Origin: Ilyomonas sp965214235
Lineage (GTDB): Bacteria > Bacteroidota > Bacteroidia > Chitinophagales > Chitinophagaceae
Length of the DNA: 64,000 bases
Direction of reading: 5' to 3'
Assembly: GCA_965214235.1 (NCBI GenBank)
Contig: CBDCBH010000003.1
Location: 1,364,001-1,428,000, forward strand
Position numbers and translations under genes: made by a program. Numbering within the stretch: position 1 is the stretch's first letter; each line of letters starts with the position of its first letter. The notes beneath the pieces are model-generated. The model searched no databases. It was not told the origin of the DNA and saw nothing but the letters and a program-made list of their open reading frames with translations. Of the stretch, positions 8,436 through 17,513 are shown in pieces.

Positions 8436-9188
8436 ATGAAAAATGTACGCTCTGCATCTTCGCTCGCTAAAGTGGCTGGCTTGTTTATTTTTTTTGTTGC
8501 TGTTAGCGCCTGGCAACCAAAACAAAGCAACACATTACAAATCAAAAAGAACAATGCAGCCGGTGGAGATACCTTGGTACCAAAACCGGCCGATGCTGAT
8601 GAAATTAACCTTCAACTGAACCTTAATTCCATCATGCAACAGGTTAACCTTGCATTGAAGCAAATTGATTATCAAAAGATAAACATTGACGTACAAAAAG
8701 CAATAGCGCAGGTTGATTATAAAAAGATAAACAAAGAAATAAACAATGCGATGAAAAGCATTGACTGGAGCAAAATGAAGATGGACATTTCATCATCGCT
8801 TGACAGCGCAAAAATGGCAATTGATAAAATTAATTGGGATGAGATGAAAACAGAAATGAGCAAAGCGCAGGATGAAGTGAAAAAGGCAATGAAGGAGCAA
8901 AAAATAAACAGCGAAGAAATTAAAAAAGAGGTACAGAAATCGTTGAAAGAAGCGCAGAAAAATTTGCAGTCGGCAAATATTGAACTAAGAAATTACAAAG
9001 GCTTGGAAACAGCTTTGCTGAACGATGGAAAGATAAGTAAAAACAAACCTTATTCCATTGAATTAAAAGAAGGAATATTATACATTAACGGCGTAAAACA
9101 AAGTAAGGAAACCACTGATAAATACAGCAAATATTATTCAAGCAAAAAGAATTTTACATTGAAAGAAGATGGCGGAACCGATTTGTAA
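8436..9188 (+). CDS. Exported coiled-coil protein with 16-residue repeats
   Basis: 250 residues. An N-terminal hydrophobic segment (LFIFFVAVSAW, about residues 16-26) looks like a signal peptide. The centre repeats a short unit: IDYQKIN at 77, VDYKKIN at 93, IDWSKMK at 109 and INWDEMK at 132, so the first steps are exactly 16 residues. Each unit is followed by an amphipathic helix, and residues 135-195 form an almost uninterrupted charged helix. A small C-terminal domain (YSIELKEGILYINGVKQSKE) closes the protein. No enzyme motif is visible. It is probably a periplasmic or surface helical protein of unknown function. Confidence 0.72.
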   Translation: MKNVRSASSLAKVAGLFIFFVAVSAWQPKQSNTLQIKKNNAAGGDTLVPKPADADEINLQLNLNSIMQQVNLALKQIDYQKINIDVQKAIAQVDYKKINKEINNAMKSIDWSKMKMDISSSLDSAKMAIDKINWDEMKTEMSKAQDEVKKAMKEQKINSEEIKKEVQKSLKEAQKNLQSANIELRNYKGLETALLNDGKISKNKPYSIELKEGILYINGVKQSKETTDKYSKYYSSKKNFTLKEDGGTDL

Positions 9189-9280
9189 TTTTTTTGTTTT
9201 GAACCACAAAGCAGCAAAGAAAATGAGATTCACCAAGGCTTTGTGCAACTTCTTTACCGAATGTTTTTGTGGTTTAAAAC

Positions 9281-10462
9281 TTACGCTTTTGCAAGCGCCT
9301 GTTCAATGTCTGCAACAATATCATCAACATGCTCAAGCCCTGCTGAAATGCGGATTAAACCGGGTGTAATGCCTACCACAAGGCGTTCTTCTTCCGTTAG
9401 TTTGGAATGCGTTGTGCTTGCAGGATGAGCAGCGATAGAACGCGAATCGCCAAGGTTGGGCGACATAGAAATCAACTCCAAACTATTTAAAAAAGTCTTG
9501 CCATTTTCGATGCCTCCTTTTATTTCAAAACACAAAATGCCACCGCCCGCTTTCATTTGTTTTTTTGCAATTTCGTATTGCGGATGCGAGGGTAAAAAAG
9601 GATATTTTATCCAGCTAATTTTTGGATGATTTTCTAATGCTTTCGCCACGTGTAATGCGTTGCTGCAATGGCGTTCCATCCGCACATCCAACGTTTCTAA
9701 ACTCTTGCTTAACACCCACGCGTTAAAAGCAGAAAGCGTGGGTCCGGTGTTGCGGCAAAACAAATAAATTTCGCGTATTAAATCTTTCTTCCCCACAATA
9801 ACACCACCCAGCACACGACCTTGCCCATCTATCCATTTTGTTGCCGAATGAACAACAATATCGGCACCATACTTTATAGGTAATTGCAGCAATGGCGTGG
9901 CAAAGCAATTATCAACATTCAATATCAAATTGTGGTTTTTTGCAAAGTTTCCCATCCATTCTAAATCCAACACTTCCAACTGCGGGTTGGTAGGTGTTTC
10001 GATGTAAATCATCCTGCTGTTTGTTTTTACTGCATTTTCCCAGGCTGCTTTATCATTGGCTGCAACTAAAGTGTATTCAATGCCATACTTAGGAAGATAT
10101 TTTGTAACAATGGTAAACGTGCTACCAAACACCGAACTGCAACACAACAAATGATCGCCCTGCTTCAACAAAGGAAAGATAGAAGCAAACACCGCAGCCA
10201 TCCCTGAAGCGGTTGCAAAGCCTGCTTCTGCCTCTTCCAGCGCAATCATTTTATTGGTAAATTCATCAACAGTCGGGTTGCTGTAACGGCTGTAAATGTT
10301 TGCATCATTTTCTTCTGTAAATGCGCCGCGCATGGTATCGGCATCATCAAAAGTAAAAGAACTGGTAAGATAGATGGGGCTTGAATGTTCGTGCTGCGCC
10401 GTTTGCTCTCCACGCAGCCGGATAGCCTGGGTTTGCGGGTGCCAGTTGTTTTTTTTCTTCAT
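9281..10462 (-). CDS. metZ: O-succinylhomoserine sulfhydrylase / cystathionine gamma-synthase family (PLP)
   Basis: 393 residues of the Cys/Met metabolism PLP family (fold type I). The PLP lysine is in VVHSATKWIDGQGRVLGGV (about residues 205-225), and the GQGRVLGG form is typical of MetZ-type enzymes. Other signatures are SRYSNPTVDEF, ASGMAAVFAS, YIETPTNPQLEV, the C-terminal SLGD-like SPNLGDSRSIAAHPASTTH and GLIRISAGLEHVDDIV. It should replace the succinyl or acetyl group of activated homoserine with sulfide to make homocysteine for methionine. The ATG at 10462 was chosen. It lies three bases after the osmC stop, so the two genes are almost certainly cotranscribed. Confidence 0.9.
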   Translation of the reverse strand: MKKKNNWHPQTQAIRLRGEQTAQHEHSSPIYLTSSFTFDDADTMRGAFTEENDANIYSRYSNPTVDEFTNKMIALEEAEAGFATASGMAAVFASIFPLLKQGDHLLCCSSVFGSTFTIVTKYLPKYGIEYTLVAANDKAAWENAVKTNSRMIYIETPTNPQLEVLDLEWMGNFAKNHNLILNVDNCFATPLLQLPIKYGADIVVHSATKWIDGQGRVLGGVIVGKKDLIREIYLFCRNTGPTLSAFNAWVLSKSLETLDVRMERHCSNALHVAKALENHPKISWIKYPFLPSHPQYEIAKKQMKAGGGILCFEIKGGIENGKTFLNSLELISMSPNLGDSRSIAAHPASTTHSKLTEEERLVVGITPGLIRISAGLEHVDDIVADIEQALAKA

Positions 10463-10465
10463 CAA

Positions 10466-10906
10466 TTATACTCTTTCTTTTACTGCATTATTTACAATTA
10501 CTTTCCAACTGATGGTGGCTCCGGCGGCACGTAACGTTGCTGCCACGGAGCAATATTTTTGTATAGATAAATCGGCTGCCCGTTGCGCTTTGGCTTCATC
10601 AATATCGCCCCACAAGTGAAACTCAACCTCAACCGTTTTCCAAAGCGATGGTTCTTTGCCGTGCTCACGTTCGCCATGCACTTTCATTTTATAATCGGCA
10701 ATGGTTTGGCGTTGCTTGTTTAAAATGCTAATTACATCAATGGCACTGCAACCGGCCAGCGCCATTAAAAGCAATTGCATAGGGCGCGCACCAAAATTTT
10801 TTCCACCCGTTTCAGGGCTGCTGTCCATCTGCACATTGTGGTTGTAAGCATCGGTGGCAACAAAGCCATAATCGAGCTGCTCTCTTGATAATTCTACCGT
10901 AATCAT
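10466..10906 (-). CDS. OsmC family protein
   Basis: 146 residues from the ATG at 10906. An upstream in-frame start adds only eight non-conserved residues. The OsmC/Ohr fold is recognised by GGKNFGARPMQLLLMALAGC with the first peroxidatic-type cysteine, an SAIDVISILNKQRQ helix and a second cysteine in QKYCSVAATLRAAG. Family members reduce organic hydroperoxides with thiol cofactors. The YhfA-like subgroup that this resembles has no proven substrate. It is the first gene of a two-gene unit with metZ, which hints at a link to sulfur or thiol metabolism. Confidence 0.87.
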   Translation of the reverse strand: MITVELSREQLDYGFVATDAYNHNVQMDSSPETGGKNFGARPMQLLLMALAGCSAIDVISILNKQRQTIADYKMKVHGEREHGKEPSLWKTVEVEFHLWGDIDEAKAQRAADLSIQKYCSVAATLRAAGATISWKVIVNNAVKERV

Positions 10907-11006
10907 GCTATTCAAATTATGAGTACGCAAAGGTACTGTATTTGCTATATTTTAGAAGTGATGAACGGGCAACTATACTTTTGCAAAACAAAAAAGTGAC
11001 CGTTAT

Positions 11007-11333
11007 ATGAACTGGCTTTTGTTATTCATTGCAGGTATTTTAGAAATTGGTTTCAGTATTTCGATGGTTAAAATGAAAGAGACAAACGGATGGCTGTTTT
11101 GGGAATGGACGGCTGCGTTTTTGTTCTTTTTATTTGTTAGTTTATGGTTGATGTACAAAGCGGTTGCCACCATACCGGTAGGAACCGCTTATGCAGTGTG
11201 GACGGGCATTGGAAGCGTAGGAACCGTAATTGTAGGCATTGTATTTTTTAAAGAACCGGCTGATTTTTGGCGCTTGTTTTTTATTTGCACTTTGATCATT
11301 TCATTGATTGGATTAAAGCTGGTTTCGGATTAA
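11007..11333 (+). CDS. SMR family small exporter (Gdx/SugE-like)
   Basis: 108 residues with four transmembrane helices. The essential glutamate of the SMR family is in the first helix (FIAGILEIGFS, residue 13). The third helix carries the GTAYAVWTGIGSVGTVIVG signature. The WTGIG form is typical of the Gdx (guanidinium exporter) branch as much as of multidrug EmrE. These proteins work as antiparallel dimers exchanging cations for protons across the inner membrane. No guanidine riboswitch could be recognised in the short upstream region. The gene is monocistronic. Confidence 0.9.
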   Translation: MNWLLLFIAGILEIGFSISMVKMKETNGWLFWEWTAAFLFFLFVSLWLMYKAVATIPVGTAYAVWTGIGSVGTVIVGIVFFKEPADFWRLFFICTLIISLIGLKLVSD

Positions 11334-11361
11334 ATGAACTATTTATAGAGAAGTAAATTTA

Positions 11362-11787
11362 TCATTGATTCTTTACTCTTTCCTTTATCGGAATTACTAA
11401 TTTTAAGCCCGACCATATTTCATCTATCGCGCAAACCTTTACATCAACAAGACCATTTTTTAAAGCCACTTCGCGAATTATGTTTTCTGTTATATCCGTA
11501 GGAATTTTAGACGATTTTTTATGCCACGAAATCCAAATAATACCATTTTCAGTAATCTCATTTCTTAAAGAAAAGATGTTACTGTAAAGTTCTTCAGCTT
11601 TGGTAACAAAACAGTGAATGAAATTCTTTTTTGCTTTTCCGTCTGTAACAATTGAAATATTGCCAGGCATATCGGTAAACAACTGAAAATAGTAAGGAGG
11701 CTGATTGATAAGCTTAATAATAAAGCCATCCCTGATGCCTAACTTTTTGGCAAGTGGCGTTCCTGAATAGCCGGATGGTTTCATCAT
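11362..11787 (-). CDS. DUF3052-like protein
   Basis: 141 residues. The beginning (SGYSGTPLAKKLGIRDGF) and the end (GLVDVKVCAIDEIWSGLKLV) match a widespread family annotated as DUF3052, with WISWHKKSSKIPTDITEN in between. The domain reads as a compact alpha/beta fold without an obvious active site. The function is unknown. It is followed by the glutaminyl cyclase gene, 24 bases downstream on the same strand. Confidence 0.78.
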   Translation of the reverse strand: MMKPSGYSGTPLAKKLGIRDGFIIKLINQPPYYFQLFTDMPGNISIVTDGKAKKNFIHCFVTKAEELYSNIFSLRNEITENGIIWISWHKKSSKIPTDITENIIREVALKNGLVDVKVCAIDEIWSGLKLVIPIKERVKNQ

Positions 11788-11810
11788 TTATATGATAGTT
11801 TAACTCAACA

Positions 11811-12620
11811 TCAATTCAACTTAATTTCATATAGAGATGGCCAGTTTTTACCGGTTATATAAAAGCTGTTTTTGGTTGAATCGTAAGCAATGCCATTCAA
11901 TACTTTCTCGCGGTTTTGTGCCTCTTTTTCATCAATCTGTTTTCCGGTTTGCGCTAAAATATCTCCAATGTTTATCACCCCAGCTACCTTTCCGCTTCCT
12001 ACATCAATTTTAATAATTTTCTTTTCGTGCCACACATTGGCATACACATATCCGTTTACATATTCCAGTTCGTTAATGCTGCTTACAGGCCCATAATTAT
12101 CGGTAACGCCAAGTGTATTTTTAATTTGAAAATTATCGGGATTGACAAAATATAAATTGCTGCTGCCTGTGCTAATGATAAGCTGCTTTCCATCGGTCGT
12201 CATGCCCCAGCCTTCATACGGAAAAGTAAACTCATTCAGCTTTTTAAACGTTGCCAAATCGTACACATAAGCCTTATGATTTTGATAAGTTAACTGATAA
12301 ATTTTATTGCCGATAATGGCAATGCCTTCGCCAAAATCGGTGTCAGGCAAATTAACTTTTTGCTCTTCTTTGCCCGTTACCAAATCAGCTTTTATCAGCT
12401 CGCTTTGCCCTTCGTTGCCGGTACTTTCATACAACGCATTGTTGTGCCATATTAAGCCTTCGGTGTAATGCGTGGTATCGTGCGGGTATTCTTTTATTAA
12501 ACGATAAGAAAGCGTTGGTGGAGGCGGATTGCCTGCATCGTCAACAGTGCTGTTATCGTTAGTATTGTTGTTACAGGAAATGAATAAAAACAAAACGATT
12601 ACCGCGATACATTTTTTCAT
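11811..12620 (-). CDS. Glutaminyl-peptide cyclotransferase (beta-propeller), lipoprotein
   Basis: 269 residues from the ATG at 12620. The N-terminus is a lipoprotein signal (IVLFLFISC, lipidation cysteine near residue 16). The mature part is the plant/bacterial-type QC five-bladed propeller: HYTEGLIWHNNALYESTGNEG, FGEGIAIIGN, the EGWGMTTDGKQLIIS blade, SINELEYVNGYVYANVW and the final VLNGIAYDSTKNSFYITGK. It converts N-terminal glutamine of peptides to pyroglutamate with loss of ammonia. The lipid anchor places it at the envelope facing the periplasm, perhaps acting on exported proteins with N-terminal Gln. Confidence 0.88.
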   Translation of the reverse strand: MKKCIAVIVLFLFISCNNNTNDNSTVDDAGNPPPPTLSYRLIKEYPHDTTHYTEGLIWHNNALYESTGNEGQSELIKADLVTGKEEQKVNLPDTDFGEGIAIIGNKIYQLTYQNHKAYVYDLATFKKLNEFTFPYEGWGMTTDGKQLIISTGSSNLYFVNPDNFQIKNTLGVTDNYGPVSSINELEYVNGYVYANVWHEKKIIKIDVGSGKVAGVINIGDILAQTGKQIDEKEAQNREKVLNGIAYDSTKNSFYITGKNWPSLYEIKLN

Positions 12621-12692
12621 AAACAAAAAAGGAATAGAGTAAAAATAAAGGTGCGAAGTTTAATAAAGTGTTGGAAAAGAAAAAGTCAAATG

Positions 12693-13112
12693 CTACTTCA
12701 TTTTCATCTGCGCAAAATAAGGATGATCGGGGTTTACAATTAATTCCTGCCGTTGCGGATGAATGAGCACATCCATGTCTTCTAAAGGAATCGCTCCAAG
12801 TAACACCTCACTATCACCTGGCAACACCATAGCACGACAAGTAGTTTGCCTGTTTTTAAAACGCACTTCAACAGGTGCAACTACATTGTATTCAGCAATA
12901 GAGCCATCTGCCAATTGTGCTTTTCTTGTTTCAACCACCTGTAGTTGCAATTGTTCCTGAATATTTTCATTAATGGCAAGCATATAACTTCCAGTATCAA
13001 CCAATGCCGTTACACGCATTCGCTTTACTTCTTCTTCACCAATATAATGTCTTCGTACCATTTCCAAATCACCACCATTAATCAATTCTATTTCAGCATA
13101 TACCAAACCCAT
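12693..13112 (-). CDS. Clan AA retropepsin-like aspartic protease
   Basis: 139 residues. The active-site triad is visible as ALVDTGSYMLAINE near residue 37, with the second family glycine motif AMVLPGDSEVLLGAIPLEDMD near residue 95. This is the single-domain, retropepsin-like form that must dimerise to make the two-aspartate site. A C-terminal basic MKMK end is unusual but short. Such bacterial proteins (clan AA) are common and mostly uncharacterised, and the substrate is unknown. It has no signal peptide, so it probably acts in the cytoplasm. It lies alone between the cyclase and yihY genes. Confidence 0.82.
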   Translation of the reverse strand: MGLVYAEIELINGGDLEMVRRHYIGEEEVKRMRVTALVDTGSYMLAINENIQEQLQLQVVETRKAQLADGSIAEYNVVAPVEVRFKNRQTTCRAMVLPGDSEVLLGAIPLEDMDVLIHPQRQELIVNPDHPYFAQMKMK

Positions 13113-13150
13113 AAATTTTGTTTTATTATTAAAGATAAGAAAGAATATAC

Positions 13151-14098
13151 CTACGGTTCAGGATGTTTTTCTTTCTTCTTCGCTGTTAATAAAGTGATAC
13201 TTACATTCAATTCGTAACCTACCAGTAACATCATTGAGTTTAAAAAAATTAAAACCATTATTATAATTAATGAGCCAATAGAACCATAAATTTTATTGTA
13301 GGTTGAAATGTTTTTCGCCCAGTACGAAAACAAACCCGTTATAACAATCATTAGCACAGAAGCTATTACAGCACCGGGCGTAAGCAATTTGCTTTTGGTT
13401 ACCGATGTGGGCGCGTGCTTATAAATGTAGCCGATGGCTAATACGAATAAAAAAAAACTTACCAGCCAGCGCGAGTTTTGAATGAGTTTGATAACCGTTT
13501 GGTTTTTAATGTTTGCCCACTGCATGATTTGATTGAAAAAATAACCTTGCCCAACAGAAATTAATACCGTTCCCAACAGCAGGCTTACTAACGTAATAAT
13601 AAGGCGGATAGCACGCAATCGTTTCTTTAAAAAATTTGTTTTTCTTCTTTCTATAACCGATCTGTCGAAGGCACGGATAATCCCCATCATAGCATTGGAC
13701 GAAGTGAACACAACAAGCAAAAAACCGATGGATAATAAACCCGTTGTTTTCTTATTAAAAAAATCGTTTAGAAACTGTGTTATAATTTTTTTCGTATCGC
13801 TGTTGGGTGTAAAATCTCTAACAAAAATAATAAGCTGATGATAGACTTGCTTTGAGCCCGGAAGGTAAGGAACCAAGGTGCATAAAAACAAAGTAATGGC
13901 AGGGACAGCTGTAATAATATTGAATGAAATAGCTGCTGCGCGAATGTTTAATCCATGCTTTTGTATTTGCGCCATCAACGCATGAAACACATCGTACAAA
14001 GCAAGCCGCTGAAAGCCCGGCAACGTTATTCTTTTACTAACTGCACGAATGCTGCTAACGGGCGATGCAGTGATTAATATGCGTTCAAATTTGGTCAT
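13151..14098 (-). CDS. YihY/BrkB family inner membrane protein
   Basis: 315 residues with about six transmembrane helices. Family signatures include GLNIRAAAISFNIITAVPAITLFL near residue 52, the GLLSIGFLLVVFTSSNAM segment near 115, PGAVIASVLMIVITGLFSYW near 240 and YNKIYGSIGSLIIIMVLIFL near 268. The family was once called RNase BN in error; its true role is unknown, possibly transport. Its ATG overlaps the stop of mltG by ATGA, so the two genes are translationally coupled. This suggests an envelope function. Confidence 0.88.
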   Translation of the reverse strand: MTKFERILITASPVSSIRAVSKRITLPGFQRLALYDVFHALMAQIQKHGLNIRAAAISFNIITAVPAITLFLCTLVPYLPGSKQVYHQLIIFVRDFTPNSDTKKIITQFLNDFFNKKTTGLLSIGFLLVVFTSSNAMMGIIRAFDRSVIERRKTNFLKKRLRAIRLIITLVSLLLGTVLISVGQGYFFNQIMQWANIKNQTVIKLIQNSRWLVSFFLFVLAIGYIYKHAPTSVTKSKLLTPGAVIASVLMIVITGLFSYWAKNISTYNKIYGSIGSLIIIMVLIFLNSMMLLVGYELNVSITLLTAKKKEKHPEP

Positions 14099-15135
14099 TG
14101 CGCTGGTTTCATTTGACGGCTTTTGAGTAACGAATCCAATGCGTGCTGATACAGCTTTGCATATTGTTCATGCTCTGCATACGTGCTGCTGAAATGGCTA
14201 TAGCCGCTAAAATCACTTTTGGCAACAAAGAAAAAATAATCGGTTTTTGGCGCGTTTAAAACAGCATCAATCGTTTTTACCGAAGGCGTGCAAATCGGTC
14301 CGGGCGGCAAGCCTTTGTTTTTATAAGTGTTGTAAGGCGAAACCACGTTTAAATGACCGTATAAAATTCGTTTCAAACCAAAATTTTTTAAAGCGAATTT
14401 AATGGTTGGGTCAGCGCCCAACGCCTGCCCTTTCCTGTAGCGATTAATATAAACGCTGGCAATGTTTCCTTTCTCATCGTTCTTGTTCGTTTCTTCTTCC
14501 ACAATAGAAGCAAGCGTTACAATTTGTGCAGGCGTAAAGCCCATTGCTGCAGCTTTTTGCGTACGGTTGTTTTCATCCCAAAAATTATTTTTTTCATCTT
14601 CCAATCTTCGCATGATTTTAGGCAGCGAAGTATTCCAGTACAGGATATAAGTATCAGGGATCACTAACGTCATTAATGTATTGGTATCAACGCCCAATGG
14701 TTGCAGCGAATCGTTATTGCTGAAATAAGATAAGGCATGAAGCGAATCGGTTGAAAAATTTTTACCGATGAGCTTCGCAAAATCATTCGCGGTACGCAAT
14801 TTATTAATCACCAGATGCGATGGCGATTGCCGGTTGTTGCGTAGCGTTTTTATAATATCCAACATGCTTTCACCACGCTTAAGTTCAAAACGCCCGGGTT
14901 TTAATTTATGCCAAATATTCAACCTGTCAGCCAGTATATTAAACCACCAAACGTTGTTAATATAGTTGCTATCGGTTAGCTGCTGCTGTGTTTGTTCTTT
15001 CACTGAACGATTATCGTAGAGGTACAAATATTTTTGTTGAGATAAGAAAGAAGTTGCGTCGCCAAACGTAAGCCAGGCAATATAAACAGCGATGATAGCA
15101 ACGATAACAACAATTGCAGAAATCAGTTTTTTCAT
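14095..15135 (-). CDS. mltG: Endolytic murein transglycosylase MltG
   Basis: 346 residues from the ATG at 15135. One N-terminal membrane anchor (residues 3-25) is followed by a LysM-like region and the YceG catalytic domain. The catalytic glutamate is in TLASIVEEETNKNDEKGNIA (near residue 213). Other signatures are VYINRYRKGQALGADPTI, YNTYKNKGLPPGPICTP and the end DYFFFVAKSDFSGYSHFSSTY. MltG cuts nascent glycan strands in the membrane near the synthases and so sets strand length. The gene overlaps the next one, yihY-like, by four bases. Confidence 0.94.
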   Translation of the reverse strand: MKKLISAIVVIVAIIAVYIAWLTFGDATSFLSQQKYLYLYDNRSVKEQTQQQLTDSNYINNVWWFNILADRLNIWHKLKPGRFELKRGESMLDIIKTLRNNRQSPSHLVINKLRTANDFAKLIGKNFSTDSLHALSYFSNNDSLQPLGVDTNTLMTLVIPDTYILYWNTSLPKIMRRLEDEKNNFWDENNRTQKAAAMGFTPAQIVTLASIVEEETNKNDEKGNIASVYINRYRKGQALGADPTIKFALKNFGLKRILYGHLNVVSPYNTYKNKGLPPGPICTPSVKTIDAVLNAPKTDYFFFVAKSDFSGYSHFSSTYAEHEQYAKLYQHALDSLLKSRQMKPAQ

Positions 15136-15250
15136 CAAACAATCTTCAAAGTAAAAGTTGCAAATTATTAATAAGATTTTGAACTGTTCAGAGGTGATGG
15201 GTTTGTTTTTGCTCTCTTTTCAAATTTCGATTCGTAGGGTTTTGTTTTAC

Positions 15251-15685
15251 TCATTTTTCTATCGGTAAAATCATCACCGTTAACCGGCTGATGCAAACCA
15301 ATTTTTGCGTAGATTCTTCTTTAATCTGAATATCCCACACATGCGTTTGCCTGCCAAGATGAATGGGCTTGCAAGTGGCAGTTACAAAACCTTCCTTCAC
15401 GCTGCGGATATGATTGGCATTGAGTTCCAGCCCTACGCACCGGTGCGTTTTATAATTTATCACAAGCGCGCTGGCAACGCTTCCTACCGTTTCTGCCAAT
15501 GCCGCCGAAGCACCGCCATGCAAAATGCCATAAGGTTGCTGAGTGCGTTCATTTACCGGCATAGTGGCGCATAAAAAATCATCGCCCATTCGGGATAGCA
15601 CAATGCCTAAATGCGCGCTCATGGTATTTGCATCGCGGTGTTGCAAATCTTCAACCTTTATATCTTTTGTAAACCAAATGGACAT
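15251..15685 (-). CDS. PaaI-type hotdog thioesterase
   Basis: 144 residues from the ATG at 15685 (MSIWFTKDIKVEDL). The longer frame upstream runs into word repeats and is rejected. The hotdog fold is recognised by the PYGILHGGASAALAETVGSVAS helix, with the catalytic-type HGG and acidic residue, and by LELNANHIRSVKEGFVTATC. Enzymes of this group hydrolyse acyl-CoA, often aromatic or menaquinone-pathway esters such as DHNA-CoA. A MenI-like role is possible but cannot be decided here. It precedes coaD in the opposite sense of transcription order: coaD lies downstream of a repeat spacer on the same strand. Confidence 0.85.
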   Translation of the reverse strand: MSIWFTKDIKVEDLQHRDANTMSAHLGIVLSRMGDDFLCATMPVNERTQQPYGILHGGASAALAETVGSVASALVINYKTHRCVGLELNANHIRSVKEGFVTATCKPIHLGRQTHVWDIQIKEESTQKLVCISRLTVMILPIEK

Positions 15686-15691
15686 AGAATG

Positions 15692-15807
15692 GATTTGTGA
15701 TTTGAGATTTATGATGTTTGAAAACAGAGCAAAAACAAACAATCGTTTTTATGAAGCGTTTATTACCACTTATCAATCATAATTCATAAATCAAAAAATC
15801 ACAAATC
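15692..15807. repeat. Inverted repeat of GATTTATGA-type words
   Basis: The left arm at 15692-15714 (GATTTGTGATTTGAGATTT...) and right arm at 15784-15807 (TCATAAATC...ATCACAAATC) are nearly complementary over 23 bases. The right arm reaches into the stop codon of coaD (15806-15808), and the left arm starts seven bases upstream of the thioesterase ATG. Confidence 0.75.
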
Positions 15808-16288
15808 AAACTATTTTTTGGTTGTAAATAGAAACCTTTACCGGATCGGGCAAAAACATACCTGCATTTGCGCCATGGCGAATAATATCGCGCACCAACG
15901 TTGAAGCCACCGAAGTGTATTGAGGTGAACAGGTAAGAAAGATGGTTTCGATGTGTCCATCCAAACTGCGGTTCATATCGGCAATTGTTTTTTCATACTC
16001 AAAATCGCTCACATAACGGATGCCGCGAAGAATATAATTTGCGCTAACGCTTTTACAGCAATCTACCGTTAAGCCTTCGTAAATTAACGAGTCAACACGC
16101 GGCTCATCTTTATAAATTTCTTTCAGCCATTGTAGCCGTTGCTCATCGCTGAACATCGGTTGTTTATTGGCGTTTTTACCAATGCCGATGTACAATTTAT
16201 CAAACAAGTTCAGGCTTCTGTCAATAATGTCGGTGTGCCCTAATGTAACCGGATCAAACGTGCCGGGAAACAAGCCGATGCGCAACAT
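15806..16288 (-). CDS. coaD: Phosphopantetheine adenylyltransferase
   Basis: 160 residues, the normal length. The nucleotidyltransferase signature GLFPGTFDPVTLGHTDII is at residues 6-23 with the T/HxGH-type HTD. YILRGIRYVSDFEYE near 87 and the second motif TSVASTLVRDIIRHGAN near 125 follow. It joins 4'-phosphopantetheine and ATP to dephospho-CoA and PPi, the penultimate step of CoA synthesis, as a cytoplasmic hexamer. The stop codon is formed inside a word-repeat arm. Confidence 0.96.
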   Translation of the reverse strand: MLRIGLFPGTFDPVTLGHTDIIDRSLNLFDKLYIGIGKNANKQPMFSDEQRLQWLKEIYKDEPRVDSLIYEGLTVDCCKSVSANYILRGIRYVSDFEYEKTIADMNRSLDGHIETIFLTCSPQYTSVASTLVRDIIRHGANAGMFLPDPVKVSIYNQKIV

Positions 16289-16348
16289 GCAATTGATTGT
16301 TTATTGATAATTTTGAATAGTGAATTTATGAAAACGATACCTCTTAAA

Positions 16349-17278
16349 TCAGTTCTCTCTTCCGGCTAATAAATATAAAACCGCCATCCTCACCGCAACG
16401 CCATTTTCAACCTGGTTTAAAATAATAGAATGCGAACCATCGGCAACATCACTATCCAATTCAACACCGCGATTAATAGGACCCGGATGCATAATCACAA
16501 CGTTTTTATTTACTTCATCCAGCAATTTTTTACTGATGCCATAAGCGAGGTTGTATTCGCGCAGCGAAGAAAAAAGAGGCTGGTTTTGCCGCTCTAACTG
16601 AATGCGCAACACATTGGCAACATCGCACCATTGCACCGCTTTTTTAACACTGTATTCAACCTTAATTCCAAAGGCTTCATGAATGTATTTGGGCAGTAAT
16701 GTTGGCGGGCCGGCAACCATTACTTCGGCACCCATCTTTGTTAGTAAATGTATGTTGCTTAATGCAACGCGGCTGTGCATAATGTCGCCAATAATGGCAA
16801 CCTTTAAACCTTCTAAACTTCTGTTTAATCTTTCCTGCATAGAGAAGGCATCTAACAAAGCTTGCGTAGGATGTTCGTTAATGCCATCACCTGCATTAAT
16901 AATCGCCGCCGGAATGTGCTTTGCCAAAAAATGCGGTGCGCCGCTGGCGCTGTGCCGCATCACCACCATATCCACCTTCATGCTCAAAATATTGTTCACC
17001 GTATCCAGCAATGTTTCACCTTTGGCAACTGATGAAGCCGAAGCTGTAAAATTAAGCGTATCGGCACTCAGCCTTTTTTCTGCCAACTCAAATGAAATGC
17101 GCGTGCGGGTTGAGTTTTCAAAAAATAAATTTACAATGGTTACATCGCGCAGCGAAGGCACTTTTTTTACGGGTCGTTGCAATACTTCTTTAAAACGGGC
17201 GGCAGTGGAAAGAATTAAATGAATGTCCTCTTTAGTAAGGTTTTTAATGCCCAGCAGATGTGGCGTGGATAGTTTCAT
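16349..17278 (-). CDS. pyrB: Aspartate carbamoyltransferase catalytic chain
   Basis: 309 residues from the ATG at 17278 (MKLSTPHLLGIKNL). The carbamoyl phosphate site is FENSTRTRISFELA near residue 50, with SVAKGETLLDT near 80. HPTQALLDAFSMQERL and the aspartate-binding HPGPINRGVELDSDVAD near 265 follow. It makes carbamoyl aspartate, the first committed step of pyrimidine synthesis. No pyrI regulatory chain is adjacent. The expected neighbour pyrR lies upstream on the same strand, but 740 bases of repeats and a four-helix-bundle gene separate them. Confidence 0.96.
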   Translation of the reverse strand: MKLSTPHLLGIKNLTKEDIHLILSTAARFKEVLQRPVKKVPSLRDVTIVNLFFENSTRTRISFELAEKRLSADTLNFTASASSVAKGETLLDTVNNILSMKVDMVVMRHSASGAPHFLAKHIPAAIINAGDGINEHPTQALLDAFSMQERLNRSLEGLKVAIIGDIMHSRVALSNIHLLTKMGAEVMVAGPPTLLPKYIHEAFGIKVEYSVKKAVQWCDVANVLRIQLERQNQPLFSSLREYNLAYGISKKLLDEVNKNVVIMHPGPINRGVELDSDVADGSHSIILNQVENGVAVRMAVLYLLAGREN

Positions 17279-17307
17279 TAAAAAGCAAATATAAAAGATT
17301 AGAAGGT

Positions 17308-17475
17308 TATAAGAATACAAGATTCAAGAATCAAGAGGCAAGAATACAAGAATCAAGAATGCAAGAATCAAGAATACAAGAATACAAGGTTCAAGAATAC
17401 AAGAATACAAGAATGCAAGAGGCAAGAATACAAGATACAAGAATACAAGATGCAAGAATACAAGAAACAAGGTTT
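17308..17475 (+). repeat. Left word-repeat array (CAAGAATA type)
   Basis: About seventeen imperfect copies of an 8-10 base word such as CAAGAATA, CAAGAATC and GCAAGAATA, lying downstream of the four-helix-bundle gene. A plus-strand frame through it gives only a QESRIQ-like low-complexity peptide and is not taken as a gene. Confidence 0.85.
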
Positions 17476-17513
17476 GAAAAAGAATGTGGCGTTGTTACTG
17501 TAGCTAAACTGTT

